Assembly: GCA_024276825.1 (NCBI GenBank)
Contig: JAJRWI010000050.1
Location: forward strand, 1-64,000
DNA from: an archaeon
GTDB taxonomy: Archaea > Asgardarchaeota > Thorarchaeia > Thorarchaeales > Thorarchaeaceae
Reading direction: 5' to 3'
Length of the DNA: 64,000 nt
The translations under genes were made by a program, and so were the position numbers. Shown here in pieces: positions 51,511 through 64,000 of this stretch; positions within the stretch are counted from its first letter, which is position 1; every line of letters begins with the position of its first letter. The notes beneath the pieces are model-generated. The model saw only the letters and a list, made by a program, of their open reading frames with translations, had not been told where the DNA came from and did not search any database.

Positions 51511-52691
51511 TCTTCATTCACCTCCATACTGTGTACATCCCAAAGTTCCTCCATACCGCCAATCTCTTCAGCCCTATCACCTGTTCTCACATATTCGATC
51601 ACTCCCTCCACTGTTAGACCTGAGATTCCCATATCTGTCAGTGTTCGGCCAGTGGTCCAAAAATCAATATCATATAGGTGACATGCCAGATTGATGACTG
51701 AGTCAATAACTGGAGTTCTTACACCTGCCAGTCGTCCAAGGTGAGCGATTGGCACTAATCCCGTGGGAACATCCTCCAAGACATATCGATGCATCAAACT
51801 GGACGGGCTACCGATATTGTTGTAGGCATCAATACTTCTGATGCACTCATACAAGGTCTTTCCTCTTGCTCCATATGAATACTGTAACCACTGAAGCAGA
51901 GTCATTGGCTCAACTGAATATGCACTGGCCACCTTTACACGCTCCGAGTCAATCTTCTCAATCAATCGACTCACAGATGGTGAGATTCCCTCATGATAGT
52001 GGTTATAGCCACCATGTCTTGATTCGAGAAGTCCAGCGCAGAGTATTGTGGGTGTGGGGTGGAGCATTGCTCCTATATTATCAATTCCCGTTTCAAGCAC
52101 ATCTTCAGCCAGTTCAAATCTTAATGGCAGAAACTCAAGTATTTCCATGAGAACCTGATTATCAGATGCTGGTAGTGCACTCACACGTACACTCTTCTTG
52201 ATCTGAGAAATCTGCACTGTAGTATCATCAACAATTCTCGATACAAAGCTGAATGTCTGCGCCTCTCCAAGAATAATATCAGCATCACATGAATAGACAT
52301 CAAGGGTCTGTGCAAACTCCATGGCGCCACCTGTTCTACCAGGCATCAATAGAACTATCTGACCAGAGTGCAGATGTGGTGCCATTTGTCTGGCAAAGTA
52401 TTTGTGCGCTTGCGCTGGAACTGATATTATAATGATACCCGCACCATTGATTGCTTTTGAGATATCATTGGTGGCCACTCGAAGATGTGCGAGTCCTTCT
52501 ATCATCCCTATGACCTGTATTGACCTTTGTTTTGCTATCTTAGTGATATTTGACAATGTACGGTTGAACAGGTTCACTTCAAATCCATACAGTGCCAGAT
52601 ATCCAGCAAGAGCACGTCCTGCATGCCCGCCTCCTAGAACGGCAACAGGCATACCATCTATAGACTCACATGTGATGTTAGTCATGACCAT
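51507..52691 (-). CDS. NAD/NADP octopine/nopaline dehydrogenase family protein
   Basis: VAVLGGGHAGRALAGYLALYGFEVNLFNR Rossmann motif; IDNIGAMLHPTP; 4-nt overlap with downstream gene. Confidence 0.85.
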   Translation of the reverse strand: MVMTNITCESIDGMPVAVLGGGHAGRALAGYLALYGFEVNLFNRTLSNITKIAKQRSIQVIGMIEGLAHLRVATNDISKAINGAGIIIISVPAQAHKYFARQMAPHLHSGQIVLLMPGRTGGAMEFAQTLDVYSCDADIILGEAQTFSFVSRIVDDTTVQISQIKKSVRVSALPASDNQVLMEILEFLPLRFELAEDVLETGIDNIGAMLHPTPTILCAGLLESRHGGYNHYHEGISPSVSRLIEKIDSERVKVASAYSVEPMTLLQWLQYSYGARGKTLYECIRSIDAYNNIGSPSSLMHRYVLEDVPTGLVPIAHLGRLAGVRTPVIDSVINLACHLYDIDFWTTGRTLTDMGISGLTVEGVIEYVRTGDRAEEIGGMEELWDVHSMEVNEE

Positions 52692-52844
52692 GTCTCCTTC
52701 AGGAATTACATTCTACCATCTCAAAGCCGACAATCTAGTAACCCGATCATCTGTATATGAAGTCCATAATTAGGTGTACGACTTTGAGGACAGGGTGTGT
52801 GTAATTTAGTTTTTCTTTCTCTTCTGAACACTATATTATTCGCT

Positions 52845-52898
52845 GATTGTCTTATTAGATTTACGAGAAGCGTGTTTTTCGCTTTTCATTAGACAATC
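52845..52898. repeat. Nested inverted repeat (GATTGTCT...AGACAATC outer; GAGAAGCG...CGCTTTTC inner)
   Basis: Direct reading in divergent intergenic region. Confidence 0.5.
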
Positions 52899-52994
52899 AT
52901 CGAAACTATTGCATGAAACTTATCGAACAATTTTTAAAAGATTTGACTTAACCAACCATATTAGTTTTGTATCAACTCCAAGGATGGCTGGAAA

Positions 52995-54827
52995 TTGGTG
53001 ATATTCACTAATGGCGACATGAAAATACTCGAAAAGATGAGGAAAAACAGACAACTTCAGTTTTATTTCCTTGGTGCAATCATAGGATTCGTGTCAGGAA
53101 TAGTGGCAGTGGCATTCAGGTATCTAATATTTGCAATGGGTCTGTTATTTATAATAATCCCAAATGTTCTTGGGTCCTGGGGTTGGATAATAGCTCCTGC
53201 TGTTGGTGGTCTTATTGTAGGCTTCATCACCTTAAAACTCGCTCCTGAAGCAAAGGGGCACGGTGTGCCACAAGTCATTGAAGCATATCACCTACGTGGA
53301 GGTAAAATCCGATTCAGGGTGCCAATACTAGAGAGCATTGCAGCAGCCATCTGTTTGAGTTCTGGAGGGTCATGCGGTCGGGAGGGACCTATTGCTCAAA
53401 TCTCAGCAGGAGTGGGATCAAGTCTATCATCAATATTTAAACTTGATAAAAAGGCCACCAAGACTATGGTTGTCTGCGGGGTGTCATCAGGAATTGCGGC
53501 AACATTCAATGCCCCCCTTGGTGGAACTCTGTTTGGAATTGAGGTTGTTGCAGGCGGTATGCTTGGATTCTCAATAATACCCATTATCCTTGCCTCAGTA
53601 ATTTCCACCGCAGTTGCGAACTTCATACTTGGTTCTCAGGTATCATTTCAGGCACCCCTTTTCACCCTTGGTACCTATCCTGAACTGTTACTCTATTTCT
53701 TCCTGGGAGTGCTCCTCGGCCTTGCTAGCGTTTTGTGGATTCGAGGGTATTATTTCATTGAGGGCCTTTTTGAGAAGCTCAGCCTTTACAAATATGCTGT
53801 TCCAGTTTTGGGTGGGACCCTGACTGGCTTACTCGCATTCATATCTCTCTGGATTGCTAATATGACTGGGTACGCAGGTATACTAACATCACCAACAGAC
53901 CTGTTATATCCAGCAATAAGCGGCAATGGCTATCCATTTATCAATGCTGTATTGGCAGGCTCAGTTGTTCTATTGGCATTGCTTAGTTTTGGAATTATGA
54001 AGCTTCTAGCAACATCGTTCACACTTGGTAGTGGTGGTTCAGGAGGTGTATTTGCGCCAACTCTATTCATGGGCGCAGCTTTTGGTGGCACTTTTGGAAT
54101 GGTTCTTCAATATCTCTTTCCAACTATCGTTATCAACCCTATGGCATATGCCCTTGTAGGGATGGCCGCACTCTTTGCTGGAACTGGCAGGGCTCCAATA
54201 ACCTGCATTGTCATAATTATGGAGCTTACCTACGATTATAGTATGATTCTGCCCTTAATGATCACTGTTTCAACTGCGTTCTTTGTTTCCTCAAGCATTG
54301 AGCGCGAAAGCATTTACACCCTGAAACTCAGCAGGCGGGGCATAAAGCTCGATCAGGGATATTATATAGGCGCCCTCAGTGCTGTAAAAGTGTCAGAGAT
54401 CATGACCAAGACCCCCACAACTCTTCATCCTGAAATGTCCACTCAAGATGTTTTTGATATAATGACCACGACAGGACATACGAAGTTCCCTGTTATTGAT
54501 GAAGATGGCAGAGCTGTGGGATGTCTGATTGTAGAGGACATTAGCGACTCACAAGCAGAAGATGGCACTCAGTACAGGGTCGCAGACCTGATGAGAAAAT
54601 CATTCCTTCATCTGAATCCGGGATGCACTGTGGACAGTGTACTCATGAAGATGCTTGAGCGCGATGAGGGTCATGCCATAGTTGTAGATCCATCAGACCC
54701 AGATCGAATGCTTGGATTCGTCACAAAGACGGATGTTCTAAAGGCCTACGAGATAGCAATCCTCAACTTACGCAAGAAGGGTAAAGACATTGAAGATGTA
54801 TCCCCATTAGAAGAACTTGGTCCTTAA
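52995..54827 (+). CDS. ClC-family chloride channel/transporter with C-terminal CBS pair
   Basis: GGSCGREGPIAQ, GSGGSGGVFAPTLFMGAAFG, CBS domains (VSEIMTKTPTTLHPEMSTQDVFDIM). Confidence 0.95.
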   Translation: MVIFTNGDMKILEKMRKNRQLQFYFLGAIIGFVSGIVAVAFRYLIFAMGLLFIIIPNVLGSWGWIIAPAVGGLIVGFITLKLAPEAKGHGVPQVIEAYHLRGGKIRFRVPILESIAAAICLSSGGSCGREGPIAQISAGVGSSLSSIFKLDKKATKTMVVCGVSSGIAATFNAPLGGTLFGIEVVAGGMLGFSIIPIILASVISTAVANFILGSQVSFQAPLFTLGTYPELLLYFFLGVLLGLASVLWIRGYYFIEGLFEKLSLYKYAVPVLGGTLTGLLAFISLWIANMTGYAGILTSPTDLLYPAISGNGYPFINAVLAGSVVLLALLSFGIMKLLATSFTLGSGGSGGVFAPTLFMGAAFGGTFGMVLQYLFPTIVINPMAYALVGMAALFAGTGRAPITCIVIIMELTYDYSMILPLMITVSTAFFVSSSIERESIYTLKLSRRGIKLDQGYYIGALSAVKVSEIMTKTPTTLHPEMSTQDVFDIMTTTGHTKFPVIDEDGRAVGCLIVEDISDSQAEDGTQYRVADLMRKSFLHLNPGCTVDSVLMKMLERDEGHAIVVDPSDPDRMLGFVTKTDVLKAYEIAILNLRKKGKDIEDVSPLEELGP

Positions 54828-54904
54828 TCTCTTCTACATGAACGATGATGTATTGAGTCTAAGATGGGAACTGAGCCTTACTATGTCCCTTTCTCTCAAG
54901 ACCT

Positions 54905-55831
54905 GTGTTATTTATAATTAACACAACTCTTAATCCGACTGGTGTTGAACAGTTGACAGTCAATAGACTAACATATGGTCTTTCAATCATGATTCTATTG
55001 ATGGCGGTCATATCATTCATCCCACTCTTGAGACCTCCTCTCCCATTGATGATTGTACTACTCTCGTTATATGTTGTCTTTCTCTTTGTATTCTGTTTCA
55101 TCCATGGAGTTCAAACTCTTGAAATAAGAGCAATCTCTATGTTCTTTGTAATCTCTGCGGCTATCACTTATTTGATGGAATGGCTCGGGACTCAATACGG
55201 AGTTCCCTTTGGCAGCTATTACTATACATACAAGATTGGTCCGCTACTATTTGGTGTACCATTCGTTATTCCCATTCAATGGTTCAATATGCTCTATATC
55301 TGTTATATCATGACTCAGGCTATATTCATCCGTCTTAGTGCTATCAACGACAATGTGCGAAACGACACATCAATCACACAATCAATCATAGTTGCATCAG
55401 TCACTGGACTCTTCATGGTAGCTTGGGATCTCATTAATGATCCATTCATGGTGGGCCTAGGGGCTTGGGTATGGACAGACCCCCTCTGGTTCTTTGGCCT
55501 GAGCTTTCAGGAAGTGCCTCTCTCTAACTTTATAGGTTGGGAACTCACCAGCATCTTGGCAATTCTACTCTTTGAGATGTACCGCCATAGGTCTCATGCT
55601 AGTATTCATTGGTCATCTGGTGAATGTAAATCTCTCAACCTTCTTGTCATGTTTCCCTATGTCCTCGCTTATCTCTCTCAGGCTGTTCAGGGAGTGATGT
55701 TTGGAATATTCCCATTATCAGACATGACGGGGTTGATTCCTCTGATTGTTGCAGGGGTCACAATGGGTCTTGGGTCACTACTATCAGCAACAAGTCTTGT
55801 GAGGATGGGCGACGAGTCGGAATCAGTCTGA
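54905..55831 (+). CDS. Carotenoid biosynthesis protein (CruF/DUF422-like membrane protein)
   Basis: MEWLGTQYGVPFGSYYYTYKIGPLLFGVPFVIPIQWFNMLY, AWDLINDPFMVGLGAWVW. Confidence 0.87.
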   Translation: MLFIINTTLNPTGVEQLTVNRLTYGLSIMILLMAVISFIPLLRPPLPLMIVLLSLYVVFLFVFCFIHGVQTLEIRAISMFFVISAAITYLMEWLGTQYGVPFGSYYYTYKIGPLLFGVPFVIPIQWFNMLYICYIMTQAIFIRLSAINDNVRNDTSITQSIIVASVTGLFMVAWDLINDPFMVGLGAWVWTDPLWFFGLSFQEVPLSNFIGWELTSILAILLFEMYRHRSHASIHWSSGECKSLNLLVMFPYVLAYLSQAVQGVMFGIFPLSDMTGLIPLIVAGVTMGLGSLLSATSLVRMGDESESV

Positions 55832-55901
55832 CAATTCTGGCTTTGGATATTGTGCCACACAAAACTTACATAACACATTACCAAATCGAAGGGTTTTTAT
55901 A

Positions 55902-55936
55902 GGTAATATATTACCCATATAACATAAGATATTACC
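55902..55936. promoter_or_regulatory. GGTAATATATTACC palindrome (55902-55915) plus half-site ATATTACC (55929-55936), candidate operator
   Basis: Direct reading upstream of ATG 55951. Confidence 0.55.
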
Positions 55937-55950
55937 TATTGGTGAAGATA

Positions 55951-56349
55951 ATGGGACTATTGACTGCATCAACAGGGACTGGAATGACCCGTCCATCTGG
56001 GCTGATGGCCTTGACTGCTTTGTGGGTCTTCAACTCTCTCCTTAGAGTTCTCTTTGGAGCGATGGGAGCAATGGGAACACCACTACTTGATGTGGAAGTG
56101 TCAAAACTAACAATTGACTTGATCAGCATGATGTGTTTATCTTTGGGTTTCGGTGGGCTTGTCATGACTATTGGTCTGTGGCAGATGAAAAAGTGGGGTC
56201 TGTGTGGAGTATTGGTAATAAGTTTCATCACAGTGATTTTTGATATCTGGGGATACTTCATTCAGTTCACAGCAGCAATGGGTCTTATCGTGCCAGTACT
56301 GACTATCCTCTATATGATGCGCCACTGGGGTAATGATCTTTGGAGATGA
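55951..56349 (+). CDS. Small multi-pass membrane protein
   Basis: Hydrophobic segments; overlaps next gene. Confidence 0.7.
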   Translation: MGLLTASTGTGMTRPSGLMALTALWVFNSLLRVLFGAMGAMGTPLLDVEVSKLTIDLISMMCLSLGFGGLVMTIGLWQMKKWGLCGVLVISFITVIFDIWGYFIQFTAAMGLIVPVLTILYMMRHWGNDLWR

Positions 56350-57256
56350 TCATGAAATGACTACAAATGTGAATGAAAGTCATAGGACATTTGAAAGGTA
56401 TGTGATTAGTCTGACAGCCTTTAGTGCTGCCGTTGTTTTACTGCTATTGGCCATTTTGGGTCCTCTTGGGCTCGGAGTCATCCAATACAGAACATCACAA
56501 TCGGCACTGTATCAGATTGCAGGGCAAGACCTTGCAGGAGTGCTATTGATGGTCCCAATTCTTATCATTGGGGGAATACTTCATTTGATGAAGCGGGATG
56601 GTGCAAAGTACTTCCTGATTCTACCCCCCATTACTCTGATATACACCGGGCTCACTTACGGCATTGGTCAAGAATGGAGTAATACATCATACACAGGAAA
56701 TTCCGAGAGCTACTACTACATATTCCTAATACTGATGATAGGTGGACTCATTCTGACTATTGCCAGTTTATCAATGTTCTCTGAAGAAGACGTTCCCCAG
56801 TTCAGACCACGGGGACTCAAGATATATGTGGGACTGATGATGGTATTTCTACTATTCTTTGCCAAAATGTGGACCTCTGAACTCTTTGAAGTCATAACAA
56901 CAGGCGACACATCCACGGGGTCATATGCAGCAACACCAACACTATTCTGGGTAATAAGATATCTTGACCTTGGGTTCACGATCCCCCTTGGTTTCATTGC
57001 ACTGTACATGCTCTTGACAAGACCTCAAAAGGCATACCCCCTCATCCTATTGTTCTTTGGGTTCTTCATTACTCTGGGAACAGCTGTGAACTGCATGGCT
57101 CTGGTTCAATTAGCAAGCGGAGACCCAGAGCTGGCTGGCGCAGCTGCACAGGGTCTTGTGATATTTCCCATTCTCATGATTCTCTCATATGTGGGGCTAT
57201 TCTATCTTATCAAGGACAAGCTTCCATCACGCAAAGCAGGAGGTCCAAATGAATGA
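56333..57256 (+). CDS. Multi-pass membrane protein of unknown function
   Basis: Several TM-like segments; 4-nt overlap with downstream flavodoxin gene. Confidence 0.75.
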   Translation: MIFGDDHEMTTNVNESHRTFERYVISLTAFSAAVVLLLLAILGPLGLGVIQYRTSQSALYQIAGQDLAGVLLMVPILIIGGILHLMKRDGAKYFLILPPITLIYTGLTYGIGQEWSNTSYTGNSESYYYIFLILMIGGLILTIASLSMFSEEDVPQFRPRGLKIYVGLMMVFLLFFAKMWTSELFEVITTGDTSTGSYAATPTLFWVIRYLDLGFTIPLGFIALYMLLTRPQKAYPLILLFFGFFITLGTAVNCMALVQLASGDPELAGAAAQGLVIFPILMILSYVGLFYLIKDKLPSRKAGGPNE

Positions 57257-57843
57257 AGGCACTAATTGCCTACGGGACCCGCTATGGCGCGACACGTACC
57301 ACATCCGAGAGAATTGCTGAGGTCCTGCTGAAGAATGGGACCAATACTACAGTAATCAATGCCAAGAACGCAATGAACATCAGTGTTGAAGAGTATGATC
57401 TGATAGTGGTTGGCAGCGGAATCAAATTCGGCAAGTGGACAAAAGAGGCTGAGAACTTTCTGAGGCGGCATAGGGGAGCCCTTCAATGTAAGCAACTCGC
57501 CATCTTTGTGTCCTCCGCACTCTGGCCACTCTTTGCCATTGGCGGCCCCTTCCACGACGAACTTGGGAAGTCTACAATTGCATCTACAGTCCTTTCCCGA
57601 GAGGAGGCACAGATGAAGTATCTCTTAATGCAGGTAAAGAAGCAGAGAATCTCTCCTTTTACAATGGACCTGTTCGGTGGTATCTTGGATTTTGCTGGCA
57701 TTGGTGGGGTCTCAGGAATGATACTCAAGGGTCTCAGGAATGACTTGGAACAGCGGGGTGTTGATACAAGCATGCCCTATGATAATCGGGACTGGAATAA
57801 AATTGACCAATGGAGTATGAGGCTGGTGAGGGCCAATGGCTAG
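57253..57843 (+). CDS. Flavodoxin-domain protein (HemG-like)
   Basis: MKALIAYGTRYGATRTTSERIAEVL, DLIVVGSGIKFGKW. Confidence 0.87.
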   Translation: MKALIAYGTRYGATRTTSERIAEVLLKNGTNTTVINAKNAMNISVEEYDLIVVGSGIKFGKWTKEAENFLRRHRGALQCKQLAIFVSSALWPLFAIGGPFHDELGKSTIASTVLSREEAQMKYLLMQVKKQRISPFTMDLFGGILDFAGIGGVSGMILKGLRNDLEQRGVDTSMPYDNRDWNKIDQWSMRLVRANG

Positions 57844-57956
57844 CGCATTTCTGGAAGAGTTTGCATCTACCAGTTCTTTCATCATTTCACTATCTCTCAA
57901 CATATTAAATAGGCATGCGGAAATCTCATCTGAAGGACAAAACGGATGTGTGTTGA

Positions 57957-58427
57957 ATGAAGGAGGAAACCAGACAGAAGATGTTTGAGTCTTTTGCACG
58001 TCTTTTCCTGCTGAGTCATAGACTCGAATACATCTCCGATCAGGAGTTAAAGAAGGATGACCTCACAGTCAAGCAGTTTTTGACCATTGCAGTGATAGAG
58101 AAGATGTTCGATGAACCTCCCTCAATCAGTCAGGTGGCAGAAGCACTCAGCACGACACATCAGAATGTCAAGCAGATAGCAAATCAGCTGGACAGAAAGG
58201 GCTTCATCAAGATAGAAAGGGATGAACGGGACAAGAGACGCCTGCTCTTAAAGGTCACCAGAAAGAACAAGGAGTACTGGGAGTCTAGAGCAGAAGAACA
58301 TGAGAGGTTCATAACCTCCCTATTCTCTTCCCTGAACGATGATGAGATTCACATGTGGTATTCGATCATCATGAAATTGCTGGAACATACCGAACAGGCC
58401 TACAGGAATGCACGTGGCAGTGTCTGA
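57957..58427 (+). CDS. MarR family transcriptional regulator
   Basis: PSISQVAEALSTTHQNVKQIANQLDRKGFIKIERDERDKRRLLLKVT. Confidence 0.92.
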   Translation: MKEETRQKMFESFARLFLLSHRLEYISDQELKKDDLTVKQFLTIAVIEKMFDEPPSISQVAEALSTTHQNVKQIANQLDRKGFIKIERDERDKRRLLLKVTRKNKEYWESRAEEHERFITSLFSSLNDDEIHMWYSIIMKLLEHTEQAYRNARGSV

Positions 58428-58708
58428 TGCTAGCCGCTCATCTTGATCATTCATTTTTGGTTGGACAATCTTGTCCGCCCACGAACGGCAGTGGGCTCAT
58501 CTCAGACTATGATCCGAGATAAAACAGAACTTTACTGTTTAAGTTCCTCGTAAATTCATATCAGATCTATTAGATGTTCTTTTGATTGGTGTTTAAGATT
58601 GTCCCACCTCTACGCATCTACGCGCAACCCCCAATCATAACACTAATATATCAGTAATCTATATATTGCGTATAAATATATAAAAGAACTACATATAGGT
58701 GATTAATA

Positions 58709-59194
58709 ATGGCAACCCCTCTTGTTATAGGACTTGTGGAGTTCCTTCATAATGTGTTCACCGTGTTCTGGATTGGTGGACTTTTCACACTCGCGTTCGT
58801 GGTCATGCCTGCTATCAAGAGCGCTCTTGGGCTGAACCCAGGGACCAAAAAGATTGTTGTTGCAATAAGGAGTCGCTTGAACAAGATTGTGTGGATAAGT
58901 ATTGTCGGACTGATCCTAACCGGAATACCACTGAGCATAAGTAATTCAGGCTTGTTCACTGGCTTTTTCAGCCTCGCCAATACATACTCGCTTCTCCTTA
59001 CACTCAAACACATCATTGTTATTCTGATGGTTATCGTTGTGATAATTCGGGCGTCAATACTCCCAAGGATGTCAGACATGACACCACAAAAGAACGAGAA
59101 GATGAGTGCCCTTTTAATGATGATAAATGTCATTCTCGGGTTTGTTGTACTGCTCATCAGTGGAATTCTTGCAACCACTCCAGTGTCCACGTGA
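58709..59194 (+). CDS. Small 4-TM membrane protein (CopD-like pattern)
   Basis: VEFLHNVFTVFWIGGLFTLAFVVMP. Confidence 0.65.
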   Translation: MATPLVIGLVEFLHNVFTVFWIGGLFTLAFVVMPAIKSALGLNPGTKKIVVAIRSRLNKIVWISIVGLILTGIPLSISNSGLFTGFFSLANTYSLLLTLKHIIVILMVIVVIIRASILPRMSDMTPQKNEKMSALLMMINVILGFVVLLISGILATTPVST

Positions 59195-59266
59195 ACAAAA
59201 GATTGAATTCGTCTGTGTTCATGTCACCTAATATCACTCATGATATATCACAAGGAATGAATCAAC

Positions 59267-59665
59267 TTGAAAGGTGACCTGAAACAGAAGTGTAAGGAGG
59301 CCAGGGCAGCAAGCAAGGGCTTACAAGGTCAATCTATCGAACCCTTGCCTATTGTCCGTGGCCTCATCCTTGTTTTTATCAAGAAACACCCAAACTCAAC
59401 GGGCTATGACCTGATGCGACTGATATCCGAGTTCACTGGAGGCCTCGTGCAGCTCAAGTCTGGAACGATATATTCAGAGTTACGTCGAATGGAACATCAG
59501 GGTCTTGTTCATTCGGTACAGGAAGCCTCTGGAAGAAGACGTAGGAGCTATGTCATCACTGACAACGGCCTTGCCGAGCTCGAGCAATTCACGCAGCAGA
59601 TGAACCTACGCGTCAGATGCATTCTTCTTCCGCTCTTGAATCTAATCAGTGAATCAGAAGAATGA
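59267..59665 (+). CDS. PadR family transcriptional regulator (TTG start)
   Basis: TGYDLMRLISEFTGG..QLKSGTIYSELRRMEHQGLVHSVQEASGRRRRSYVITDNGLAEL. Confidence 0.88.
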   Translation: MKGDLKQKCKEARAASKGLQGQSIEPLPIVRGLILVFIKKHPNSTGYDLMRLISEFTGGLVQLKSGTIYSELRRMEHQGLVHSVQEASGRRRRSYVITDNGLAELEQFTQQMNLRVRCILLPLLNLISESEE

Positions 59666-59889
59666 GTCCACAATGATGTAATCATGCCATGTAATGGAAC
59701 GCGCCAATCGCAGAGAAATATGACATGACAGTCAGTCCCTCTTGGCCCTTTTTTGGATTCCCAATTCCAAGAAAAGCATGAAATAATCAAGGCTTATTCA
59801 CAAGCTTTATTTAGACAATCTCCTCTATTAGTACTGTTCCTGTGTCGGGTAACGCTTATTCTGCCCCCGGCTACTAAGGTCGGGAGGTC

Positions 59890-59920
59890 GACATAGGGTA
59901 ATATTTAAATTCGCACCAAG
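59890..59920 (+). promoter_or_regulatory. Putative archaeal promoter for 23S rRNA
   Basis: AGGGTAATATTTAAATTCGC TATA-like element. Confidence 0.5.
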
Positions 59921-60064
59921 GATGGGACGCTCCACGCATCCCTGAATTGATGCGCTAGATCCCATAACCAACAAGACCAGACCTCGGATGGAGTCATTCT
60001 TGTTGGGGGGTCGGCAACTGATATGATCCCGGTGCCGTGCACCATCAAGGGACATAGTCAGTGG

Positions 60065-60082
60065 CTGCAGAGGATGAAGATC
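60065..60082 (+). other. 23S pre-rRNA processing stem, 5' arm
   Basis: CTGCAGAGGATGAAGATC, perfectly complementary (18 bp) to 63458-63475. Confidence 0.85.
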
Positions 60083-60182
60083 GTACACTGGAAAATTTGG
60101 AACCTTGCGGTGTGAATCAAATATCATACCGTGCAGCATCTGCTGCGCATATGGGAATATTGCGCCGGATGTGTCAGTAGGT

Positions 60183-63402
<3,220 letters not shown>

Positions 63403-63457
63403 GACCAAAAGCACATCTCGCGTGATACCTAGAATGTCAAGTGTCCAAAATGTGTAA

Positions 63458-63475
63458 GATCTTCATCCTCTGCAG
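63458..63475 (+). other. 23S pre-rRNA processing stem, 3' arm
   Basis: GATCTTCATCCTCTGCAG, reverse complement of 60065-60082. Confidence 0.85.
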
Positions 63476-63563
63476 ACTGTATTGTTTTTGAAACTGGATG
63501 GCCTTCTAAAACTAGAGATTACTTAAATACTCAAGACAATTGGATAAGCAAACTAGTATTAGA

Positions 63564-63995
63564 CTAGTTATATTTCGATGGGACCACAAGAACGATGAGC
63601 AACACATAAATCAGCATTATTGGTATAGGTACGGTCATCCACCAGGCGAACGGTTCAATTGATGTGAATGCCCTTATCATGACCAATATTGGAGTCGATA
63701 GACCTGACAGGATGACATATTTTCTATCAACTCGTCCTTGATAGTAAATGCTTACCATTACAACTAGCAGTAATTGCGAGAAGAGTTCCGGTGAATAGTG
63801 GTTTAGAAAGGTGACTCTGAATTGAAATACCCCTGCAAATGGACCATACAAATCCAATGTCCATAACGGAGCAACCAACATCTGATATATCTCTCCAGTT
63901 CCTGAATAGAGGTATGGAACAACTCCAATAGGCGCTAAAAATAACAGTACAATCGCAATTAGGAGAATTAGAAACATTTCCAAGTCCCTTTTCAT
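63564..63995 (-). CDS. Multi-pass membrane protein of unknown function
   Basis: Hydrophobic 143 aa ORF. Confidence 0.6.
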   Translation of the reverse strand: MKRDLEMFLILLIAIVLLFLAPIGVVPYLYSGTGEIYQMLVAPLWTLDLYGPFAGVFQFRVTFLNHYSPELFSQLLLVVMVSIYYQGRVDRKYVILSGLSTPILVMIRAFTSIEPFAWWMTVPIPIMLIYVLLIVLVVPSKYN

Positions 63996-64000
63996 ATATT

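Overview
This is an archaeal chromosomal segment. Evidence: archaeal-type 16S and 23S rRNA, BHB (bulge-helix-bulge) introns, archaeal TATA-like promoters and archaeal-type PyrH and aldolase. The gene content, including a longin-like N-terminal domain on a large orphan protein and unlinked rRNAs, resembles Asgard (Thorarchaeota-like) archaea, but lineage cannot be proven from the sequence alone. The window opens inside a 16S rRNA (minus strand) and ends with a complete, physically separate 23S rRNA (plus strand). Between them are about 60 kb of mostly housekeeping and metabolic genes: ValS, SerS, transketolase, RNase PH, two HhH DNA glycosylase/endonucleases, OsmC pair, superoxide reductase, aldolase, LLM-type oxidoreductases, ClC channel and others. 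There are two tRNAs. The most notable signals are: (1) a 144-nt insertion in the 23S peptidyl-transferase loop, with BHB-like boundaries, predicted to be an intron splitting A2450|A2451; (2) an unannotated cluster of tiny ORFs (33, 15 and 83 aa) divergent from two coupled Lrp/HTH-like regulators, with a perfect dyad between them; (3) a cobalamin-binding mutase-like protein coupled to an opine-dehydrogenase-like protein; (4) a TnpB-like N-terminal fragment lacking RuvC; (5) two interrupted genes, a DUF302 frameshift at an imperfect 13-nt repeat and an in-frame amber in a methyltransferase. No CRISPR array or complete mobile element was seen.
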